Positions 6,246-11,253 of a DNA stretch of 11,253 nucleotides are shown here, in pieces. The notes beneath the pieces were generated by a model. It worked only from the letters and a program-made list of their open reading frames with translations, did no database searches and had not been told where the DNA came from. This DNA comes from an uncultured Clostridia bacterium (GTDB lineage Bacteria; Bacillota; Clostridia; Oscillospirales; CAG-272): NCBI GenBank assembly GCA_937884385.1, contig CALGCW010000022.1, forward strand, positions 1-11,253, read 5' to 3'. Both the position numbers and the translations under genes were made by a program. Each line of letters starts with the position of its first letter. Position 1 is the first letter of the stretch.

Positions 6246-6758
6246 CTATAGTTTTGACCAATACTTGATTCCCCAATTTTCGAAATTCCATTCATCGCTA
6301 TAGCAATTACATTCATAGTCAATGTAGTAGAGCTTACTGTCGCTCATAATGAAATTCGTCGGGTAATAGTCGATATTCAGACCACTTGCATGAAGGAGGG
6401 AGCACATTTCCTTCACTTGTACGAACGCATCTTCGGGGGCGCGTCCGTCTCGCTCGACAATTTGAGCGACAGTGTCACCGTCGATATACTCCTTGAGAAT
6501 TCTCTCATTCATAACATCTACCTCGTAAAGCTCCGGGAGCTTTATGCCGAGCGAGCGGAGAGTGTTATAATCCCGAAGCTCGGACTGCAGCTTGTCGCCA
6601 AAGGTATAGTAGTCGCAGGGCTCGTGGTGTATTTGCTTGAGAGTAAAGTGCTTTCCCTCGCGCTCTGCAAGGTAGGAGTATCCGCCTTTGCCCTTGCCGA
6701 GAAGCTTAACAATGCTGTATTCCGCGCCGTTTATGGAAAGTGTTTTTGGAAGTTCCAT
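6246..6758 (-). CDS. Minimal protein-kinase-fold protein (kinase-like, possibly degenerate)
   Basis: A 170-residue protein with the compressed landmarks of an eukaryotic-type or aminoglycoside-type kinase: a glycine-rich loop GKGKGGYSY (21-29), a candidate ATP-binding lysine in FTLKQI (Lys41), a catalytic-loop-like NIDYYPTNFI (Asp130, Asn135) and an IDYE segment in place of DFG (Asp147). The usual HRD histidine is absent. The protein ends 23 residues after IDYE, so most of the C-lobe is missing. Whether it phosphorylates protein, RNA or a small molecule, or is a pseudokinase, cannot be told. The ATG at 6758 leaves 12 bases after the thiI stop; a GTG (6767) or TTG (6770) start in frame is possible, and none has a good ribosome site. 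It sits between thiI and rsmG, both RNA-modification genes, in an apparent operon. Confidence 0.65.
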   Translation of the reverse strand: MELPKTLSINGAEYSIVKLLGKGKGGYSYLAEREGKHFTLKQIHHEPCDYYTFGDKLQSELRDYNTLRSLGIKLPELYEVDVMNERILKEYIDGDTVAQIVERDGRAPEDAFVQVKEMCSLLHASGLNIDYYPTNFIMSDSKLYYIDYECNCYSDEWNFENWGIKYWSKL

Positions 6759-6770
6759 ATCGGGCACCAA

Positions 6771-7529
6771 TTAATCGTCAATGTGAACCTTAACGGTCTT
6801 CATAGTACCAAATGCCTCTTCAACGAGGTCGGAGAAGGGAAGCTTGTTTTCCTCTCTCAATACCTTTTCAAGCTCGGGCTTTGTCTTGGGGTGCTTGGGG
6901 GTAAATACCGTACAGCAATCCTCATAGGGGAGAATCGACGTCTCAAAAGCGCCGATCTTGCGCGATAGCTGAACGATCTCTTCCTTGTCCATACCAATAC
7001 AGGGGCGGAAAACGGGGATATCAGCAACCGCATCCGTCACGCCGATAGCCTGCATAGTCTGGCTTGCCACCTGACCTACGCTCTCACCGGTAATAAGTGC
7101 GCCGCAGCCGTACTTTTCTGCGACCTTGTTTGAAAGCGCCATCATATATCTGCGGAGAAGCAACGTAAAGTAGTCCTCCTGACAAGCCTTAACAAGCTCC
7201 TCTTGAACGTGAGTCAAAGAGATGATGTGGACCTTTATTTCGCCCGCGTATTCGCCAAGTATCGAGGCAAGCTCAAGCACCTTTTCACGTGCGCGCTCGG
7301 AGGTATAGGGGAAGGACTCGAAGTGCAGACCCTCAATCTCCATCCCTCTTTTTGCCATCATAAGACCTGTGACGGGAGAGTCTATACCACCCGAAAGGAG
7401 AAGCAGGCCTCTGCCGGCACTGCGGAGAGGAAGACCGCCTGCACCCGGCTCCTGCCCTGCTCTTATATATGCGTGGTCGTCGCGCACCTCGACGGTGACG
7501 GTGACATCGGGATTCTTGACGTCAACCTT
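6771..7529 (-). other. thiI: thiI segment: C-terminal catalytic domain of tRNA 4-thiouridine synthase
   Basis: Adenylates U8 of tRNA and transfers persulfide sulfur to make s4U; it also supplies sulfur for the thiamine thiazole. Visible: the segment after THUMP (KVDVKNPDVTVTVEVRDDHAYI), the PP-loop SGGIDSP (459-465 of the joined frame), the GESVGQVASQT region and the catalytic-cysteine segment YEDCCTVFTPKHPKTKP (Cys618/Cys619), equivalent to E. coli Cys344. There is no rhodanese domain after it, as in Firmicute ThiI. About 250 of the usual 390 or so residues are present; the N-terminal third is lost at the join, not by mutation of the gene. The kinase-like gene follows within 12 bases. An IscS-type cysteine desulfurase would be the sulfur donor; none is in view. 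Confidence 0.92.
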
Positions 7530-8768
7530 AATTCCGTATTCATCGCAAAGTTCGTACCAATAGCTGTTGTTGGGATAATGGCTGGTGCGGACAGCGTTGA
7601 TATTGTGGCGCTTCATAAGCTCAATATCCTTGAGCATTAGTTCGCGGTTTACGACATGTCCGGTTGCGGGGTTATGCTCGTGCAGGTTGACGCCGTTAAT
7701 CATTAGGCGACGACCATTGAGCAGTAGCACGCCATCCTTAATCTCCACCTTGCGGAAGCCTGTGCGGCACGAGGTAGCCTCTACGACTGCACCCTTAGCA
7801 TCCTTAAGCGTAACCACCGAGGTGTAGAGGTTGGGATGCTCGTGGCTCCAGGTCTTAACCTTTGGCACCTTAAAGCTAAACGTTAGCTCGCGGCTATCAT
7901 CCACCTCGACACTCTGAGCAAGGCGCTTAACAACGCTGCCATCCGCAGCCAATAGCGACAACTCTACCACACCCTTAAATGGGTCATCTCCAACGTTATC
8001 AACCTTAACTGTAGCCTCGTAGAGACCCGTCTTATATGTCTTATCAAGGTCGCCTATCGCGAATATATCGGCAATGCACACCTCGTCCACAGAGTATACC
8101 TTAACGCCACGGTCGAAGCCCGAAAGGCGCCAGAAGTCTTGATCCTCAAGATATGAGCCGTCACACCAGCGGTAGCCCTCAATGGCGAGGGTATTCCAGC
8201 CGGTTGTTGCCATCGCTGTGATATCGAACTCCACGGCGGTCTTTGTACCTTCGGAGTAGCCCACCTTCTCGCCATTTAGCCACACATGCATAGCCGCCAG
8301 GCCCGACTCGAAGTGTAGGATTATGCGACGACCATCCCACGCCTCGGGGATCTCGAACGTATGACGATAGCATCCCGTGGGGTTATCATCGTGCGGGATA
8401 TAAGGAGGATTTAGTGGGAAAGGGTAGTTCACATTCGTATAGATTGGGTAGCCATAACCCAACACCTCCCAGTTGCCAGGCACTGCTATAAGGTCCCACA
8501 TCTTATCGTTATACTCCTTAGCCCAGAAGCCCTCGGGACGCTCCGCGGAGGTCTTAGTCCAGTGGAAACGCCACTCGCCACTGATGTCGAGCACATAGCC
8601 CGACTCGCCACGCTTAAGCGCCTCATCGAACGAGGCATAGGGGACAAGAGTAGCACGCGAGGGGAGCTTATTCTCGGCAAAGACCTCGGGATTCTCCCAA
8701 TATGGGTCCTGCGCGATGGCTGTCGCAGCAACAACGAGCGCCATAATAGTGGCAAACAATCTTCTCAT
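6771..8768 (-). CDS. Chimeric open frame: beta-galactosidase N-terminal part joined to ThiI C-terminal part
   Basis: One uninterrupted 665-codon frame. Residues 1 to about 415 are a secreted GH2 beta-galactosidase; residues from about 414 to 665 are tRNA 4-thiouridine synthase ThiI. The change falls at YGIKVDV (411-417): GH2 enzymes continue YGxxV(V)DEANIE, while ThiI has a (F)KVDVK-P-VT stretch at this point. Neither part would be complete: the galactosidase lacks both catalytic glutamates, and the ThiI lacks its ferredoxin-like and THUMP domains. One half carries a Sec signal peptide and the other is a cytoplasmic tRNA enzyme. Flanking genes also switch from Bacteroidales to Clostridia type at this point. 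I conclude that this is an assembly or library chimera. Any automatic name for the whole frame will be wrong for half of it. Confidence 0.85.
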   Translation of the reverse strand: MRRLFATIMALVVAATAIAQDPYWENPEVFAENKLPSRATLVPYASFDEALKRGESGYVLDISGEWRFHWTKTSAERPEGFWAKEYNDKMWDLIAVPGNWEVLGYGYPIYTNVNYPFPLNPPYIPHDDNPTGCYRHTFEIPEAWDGRRIILHFESGLAAMHVWLNGEKVGYSEGTKTAVEFDITAMATTGWNTLAIEGYRWCDGSYLEDQDFWRLSGFDRGVKVYSVDEVCIADIFAIGDLDKTYKTGLYEATVKVDNVGDDPFKGVVELSLLAADGSVVKRLAQSVEVDDSRELTFSFKVPKVKTWSHEHPNLYTSVVTLKDAKGAVVEATSCRTGFRKVEIKDGVLLLNGRRLMINGVNLHEHNPATGHVVNRELMLKDIELMKRHNINAVRTSHYPNNSYWYELCDEYGIKVDVKNPDVTVTVEVRDDHAYIRAGQEPGAGGLPLRSAGRGLLLLSGGIDSPVTGLMMAKRGMEIEGLHFESFPYTSERAREKVLELASILGEYAGEIKVHIISLTHVQEELVKACQEDYFTLLLRRYMMALSNKVAEKYGCGALITGESVGQVASQTMQAIGVTDAVADIPVFRPCIGMDKEEIVQLSRKIGAFETSILPYEDCCTVFTPKHPKTKPELEKVLREENKLPFSDLVEEAFGTMKTVKVHIDD
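7521..7541. other. Probable chimeric join between two genomes
   Basis: Right of here every gene is Bacteroidales-like without Shine-Dalgarno sites; left of here most genes are Clostridia-like with AGGAG sites. The minus-strand sequence GGAATTAAGGTTGAC encodes GIKVD and would fit either parent gene, giving a short similarity at which reads could be joined in frame. The exact base cannot be fixed without the parent sequences. Confidence 0.8.
7524..8768 (-). other. lacZ segment: N-terminal part of exported GH2 beta-galactosidase
   Basis: GH2 beta-galactosidases release terminal beta-linked galactose. Visible: a signal peptide (MRR, hydrophobic core, AIA before Gln20), the jelly-roll sugar-binding domain opening WENPEVFAENKLPSRATLVPY with NPTGCYRHTFEIP and GYSEGTKTAVEFDIT, an immunoglobulin-like domain (about 230-335), and the start of the TIM barrel: NGVNLHEHNPATGHVV and AVRTSHYPNNSYWYELCDEYG. 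The histidines matching E. coli His357 and His391 are there. The sequence stops just before DEANIE, so the acid/base and nucleophile glutamates and the C-terminal domains are missing. The ATG is 2 bases after the nitroreductase stop, so it is the last visible gene of the Bacteroidal operon and should act with the GH53 galactanase. Confidence 0.9.
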
Positions 8769-8770
8769 AG

Positions 8771-9400
8771 CTACTTAAGTATTAGGTCGTTGATATTAAT
8801 CTTTGGGACATAGTGTACCCCACCCTCACGGTAATAGGTGAGTGAGTCGCCCTCGCGACACTCTACTATAGCGATGCGCTCGTTGGGGCGACCTATGGCA
8901 AGCACCAACAATGGCTCGTACGGCAAATTAAGCGCCTCCTTAATCGCTGCATGGTCAAACGCACCGATGCAGATACCTCCCAGTCCTATCTCTGTGGCTT
9001 GCAGCAACATAGACTGCGCCACAATGCCAAGGTCGACGCTCACATAGTGGCTATCGGGAACTGTTGAGCAGATGACGATAAAGGCGTTAGGCTCTGTGCC
9101 CTCGAAGGGTAGATTGAGCTCTGGCAGAGCACCGCCGAGGCGTATATGTTGCAGCACCTTTGCCGCCTCCTCCTTTAATACTGGTCGGAAGCGCAATACC
9201 TGCTGATTGCGTGCCGAGGGGCAGAGCGTCGCCACCTCCATGATGCGTTGCAACTGGTCGGGGCGCACCTCAAACTTGGAGTCGTAGCCACGATAGCTAC
9301 GATTGGCCCTAAGGAGTCGGGCGAGTGTTGCTACGCGTTTTTTTGAGGGTTGCTGGTTGCGATAATCCTCCATGCGTTTCTCTAAGTAGTTGTCTGCCAT
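8771..9400 (-). CDS. Nitroreductase-family flavoprotein
   Basis: FMN-dependent NAD(P)H oxidoreductases of this fold reduce nitro groups, quinones or related compounds; the natural substrate is unknown here. The 209-residue protein shows the family landmarks: NRSYRGYD (33-40, the RS-type FMN phosphate contact), CPSARNQQ (60-67, equivalent to the usual PSxxNxQ) and GLGGICIG (139-146), followed by LVLAIGRPNE. No signal peptide is seen, so it is cytoplasmic. The N-terminal 25 or so residues (MADNYLEKRMEDYRNQQP) form an extension of a kind I associate with Bacteroidales homologues. It lies between mntP and lacZ with 2-base gaps and has no Shine-Dalgarno sequence. There is no obvious functional link to galactan use. 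Confidence 0.88.
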   Translation of the reverse strand: MADNYLEKRMEDYRNQQPSKKRVATLARLLRANRSYRGYDSKFEVRPDQLQRIMEVATLCPSARNQQVLRFRPVLKEEAAKVLQHIRLGGALPELNLPFEGTEPNAFIVICSTVPDSHYVSVDLGIVAQSMLLQATEIGLGGICIGAFDHAAIKEALNLPYEPLLVLAIGRPNERIAIVECREGDSLTYYREGGVHYVPKININDLILK

Positions 9401-9402
9401 AG

Positions 9403-9957
9403 TTATATCAATTCAAGATGTTCTACAAGTATCTTAATACCAATGGAGATAAGTATGATGCCTCCCACGATGCCTGCCTTGGAGCCGAGGCGCGAGCCAA
9501 AGGCACAGCCCAGATAGATACCTATGGCCGAGAGTAGCATGGTAACGATGCCGATAACCGCCACCGACGTCCAGATGTTGACATTAAGAAATGCCATAGA
9601 TATACCTACGGCCATGGCGTCGATACTCGTGGCGATGGCCATCAGTAGCATGGTATTAAAGCCGAAGTCGTCGTTCTGCTTCTCCTCGTCGCCCCACACC
9701 GTCTCACGAATCATATTTAGGCCGATAATCAACAATAGACCAAAGGCTATCCAGTGGTCGACGCTTACGACATACTCTGCGAAGCTGCTTGCAAGCAAGT
9801 AGCCTATTACGGGCATAAGTGCCTGGAAACCACCGAACCACACACCAACCATAAGAGCGTGTCGCGGGCGCACGCACTTAAGCGTGATGCCCACAGAGAC
9901 CGCAAAGGCATCCATTGCTAAGCCTATGGCGATAAGTAAAATCTCAACTACCCCCAT
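9403..9957 (-). CDS. mntP: Manganese efflux pump MntP
   Basis: Exports Mn2+ across the inner membrane. With the ATG at 9955-9957 the protein has 184 residues, the normal family length, and about six transmembrane helices in two repeated halves. Each half carries the conserved aspartate motif: AMDAFAVSVG (Asp16) and SIDAMAVGIS (Asp113). An in-frame extension up to 10074 is open but adds 39 residues with no family match that lie within the GH53 coding end, so I reject the longer start. It begins 7 bases after the GH53 stop and ends 2 bases before the nitroreductase. In some bacteria mntP is controlled by the yybP-ykoY Mn riboswitch; there is no room for one here, so it is expressed with the operon. 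Confidence 0.93.
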   Translation of the reverse strand: MGVVEILLIAIGLAMDAFAVSVGITLKCVRPRHALMVGVWFGGFQALMPVIGYLLASSFAEYVVSVDHWIAFGLLLIIGLNMIRETVWGDEEKQNDDFGFNTMLLMAIATSIDAMAVGISMAFLNVNIWTSVAVIGIVTMLLSAIGIYLGCAFGSRLGSKAGIVGGIILISIGIKILVEHLELI

Positions 9958-9964
9958 TATTCTG

Positions 9965-10936
9965 CTACTTATTATAGTCGTCAAGGGCGGGTGTCGCAGC
10001 ACCCGACTCGTCGAAGAGCTTACCCCACTGCGGAGAGGTTGCCTCCCAGATAAAGGTGCCACGGCCAAGACCATCGGGCAACGAGCGCACGATGCGGTCG
10101 ATGGCGAGGTAGTGGTCGCGATACTCCACCACGATAAGCGGCTTCCTGTACTTCGCTACAAGGGCATTAGCGTTTGCCTCAAGCTCCTCGAGGGTACCAT
10201 GCCACTCGGGATAGTACGACTGACCAATAAGGTCATAATCAACACCATACTTAGCCATGGCGTCGAAGAAACGCTCCGACTCCTCGGCCTGACCTCCCAG
10301 CGCCACGTGAATCATGACCTCAGCATCGGGGGCATACTCCCTTACGGCGCGCACACCCTCTTTTAGCAGCCCACACAAGCCCTCAAATGAGTGACGTACA
10401 GAGCCATAGGGCCAAAGCATGCCGTTGCTCACCTCGTTACCCACCTGCACCATATCGGGGAGTGTGCCCTGTGCCTTGAGAGCCTCAAGCACCTCCTTGG
10501 TGTGAGCATAAACCGCTGCGCACACCTCGTCGTATGAGTAGGTCTGCCATGCCTGAGGCATAATCTGCTTAGCAGGGTCTGCCCAGTTGTCCGAGTAGTG
10601 GAAGTCCAAGAGGAAATAGATGCCTGCATCCTTGATGCGCTTCGCCATAGCGAGCGTATGCTCTAAGTCGCAATAGCCATCGCGCTGCGAGTAACCAAGC
10701 TCCGAGCGTGGATTAACGAAGATACGTAGGCGAATGTAGTTAAATCCGTTGTCGCGCATAATCTCTATGGCATCACCCGCGACACCACCATCGCTGAAGG
10801 TCGTACCACGATCCTCCTGTGACTGTAGCCATGAGATGTCTGCACCCACAGCGTAAGGCTTTTCGATAGATACCTGTGCCGTTGCACCCGATATGGTAAG
10901 TAATGCAAGGGTTAGCAACAAATAGATTCGTTTCAT
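9965..10936 (-). CDS. GH53 arabinogalactan endo-beta-1,4-galactanase
   Basis: Cleaves internal beta-1,4-galactan bonds in pectin side chains, outside the cytoplasm. The 323-residue protein has a type I signal peptide (MKRIYLLLTLALLTISGATAQ, cleavage probably after Ala20), then a single GH53 TIM barrel: GADISWL (31-37), GFNYIRLRIFVNP (64-76), FHYSDNWADPAKQ (112-124) and VGNEVSNGMLWPYG (165-178), where Glu168 is the acid/base. The likely nucleophile is Glu271 in LIVVEYRDHY; in characterised GH53 enzymes the context is usually ET-Y-P, so this is a divergent subgroup. No carbohydrate-binding module or lipobox is present. It lies 11 bases after nfo and 7 before mntP. Product oligosaccharides would suit the beta-galactosidase encoded two genes downstream. 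Confidence 0.92.
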   Translation of the reverse strand: MKRIYLLLTLALLTISGATAQVSIEKPYAVGADISWLQSQEDRGTTFSDGGVAGDAIEIMRDNGFNYIRLRIFVNPRSELGYSQRDGYCDLEHTLAMAKRIKDAGIYFLLDFHYSDNWADPAKQIMPQAWQTYSYDEVCAAVYAHTKEVLEALKAQGTLPDMVQVGNEVSNGMLWPYGSVRHSFEGLCGLLKEGVRAVREYAPDAEVMIHVALGGQAEESERFFDAMAKYGVDYDLIGQSYYPEWHGTLEELEANANALVAKYRKPLIVVEYRDHYLAIDRIVRSLPDGLGRGTFIWEATSPQWGKLFDESGAATPALDDYNK

Positions 10937-10947
10937 AGCTGTATAAA

Positions 10948-11253
10948 TTACTGATTAGCAAACTTTTTTAGTGTGGCAATCTCCTCTGGCCAGCGAGCCA
11001 CATCGGGAGTCTCCAGAATAAGTGGGATGTTATCGAAGCGCGAGTCCGAGGCGATATAGCGGAAGCACTCCCACCCTATCTCGCCATCACCCAGTGGCGC
11101 ATGACGGTCGATACGGCTACCCAAGGGACGCATGGCATCGTTAAGGTGCATGCCTCGCAGATATTTGAAGCCTACCACCTCGTCGAACTCCGCAAAGGTG
11201 GCATCGCACGCCTCCTTGGTACGTAGGTCATAGCCCGCAGCAAAGGCGTGGCA
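10948..11253 (-). CDS. nfo: Endonuclease IV (AP endonuclease), C-terminal part, cut by window edge
   Basis: Cuts DNA 5' to abasic sites in base-excision repair, using three zinc ions. Only the last 101 residues are in view; the frame is open to the right edge, starting CHAFAAGYDLRT. Zinc ligands equivalent to E. coli His182 (CHAF), His216 (MHLND), Asp229 and His231 (IDRHAPLG) and Glu261 (LILETP) are all present, so the visible part looks functional. About 180 N-terminal residues lie outside. A GTG at 11176-11178 is not a start but an internal valine codon. It is the most upstream gene of the Bacteroidal operon in this window. Confidence 0.95.
   Translation of the reverse strand, partial: CHAFAAGYDLRTKEACDATFAEFDEVVGFKYLRGMHLNDAMRPLGSRIDRHAPLGDGEIGWECFRYIASDSRFDNIPLILETPDVARWPEEIATLKKFANQ

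Noticed and set aside
6771..8768. A genuine bifunctional beta-galactosidase/ThiI enzyme
   Set aside because: Both parts lack essential domains, their cellular locations conflict, and the gene neighbourhoods on each side belong to different phyla.
9958..10074. Longer N-terminus for MntP
   Set aside because: The extra 39 residues overlap the GH53 end and match no MntP; the ATG at 9957 gives the usual length.

Overview
The window reads as two unrelated bacterial genomes joined inside one reading frame. From position 1 to about 7,525 it looks like a low-to-mid GC Clostridia-type Firmicute. Most starts have a strong Shine-Dalgarno sequence (AGGAG/AGGAGG), there is a B. subtilis-type parS cluster, and the order rsmG-parA-parB is the usual one near a Firmicute chromosome origin. 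From about 7,525 to 11,253 it looks like a gut Bacteroidales (Alistipes/Bacteroides-like) genome. There the starts lack Shine-Dalgarno sequences, exported glycoside hydrolases are present, and GC and codon choice differ. All genes on both sides lie on the minus strand, so the join is easy to miss.

Clostridial half, in transcription order (right to left): the 3' part of thiI (4-thiouridine/thiamine sulfurtransferase), a 170-residue minimal protein-kinase-like protein, rsmG (16S rRNA methyltransferase), a terminator, a non-coding stretch with three parS palindromes and a clear extended -10 promoter, parA, parB, a 59-codon small ORF with a very good ribosome binding site, serS, a small lipoprotein and tmk. 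ParA, ParB and the three parS sites form a chromosome-segregation locus. The small ORF sits tightly ahead of serS. Intergenic regions here (1-269, 906-1008, 1621-1897) are full of palindromes and look like dispersed repeats.

Bacteroidal half, in transcription order: the 3' part of nfo (endonuclease IV), a GH53 endo-galactanase with a signal peptide, mntP (manganese exporter), a nitroreductase-family protein, and the first 415 or so codons of a GH2 beta-galactosidase. Gaps are 2-11 bases, so this is one tight operon. The endo-galactanase and beta-galactosidase would act in sequence on beta-1,4-galactan.

The two halves meet around 7,521-7,541. A GH2 beta-galactosidase N-terminal part, cut just before its catalytic residues, runs in frame into a ThiI lacking its THUMP region. 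I read this as an assembly chimera at a short stretch of sequence similarity, not a new fusion enzyme. I found no convincing new biological system. The most useful leads are the unlisted 59-codon ORF, the degenerate kinase next to rsmG, and the palindrome arrays.
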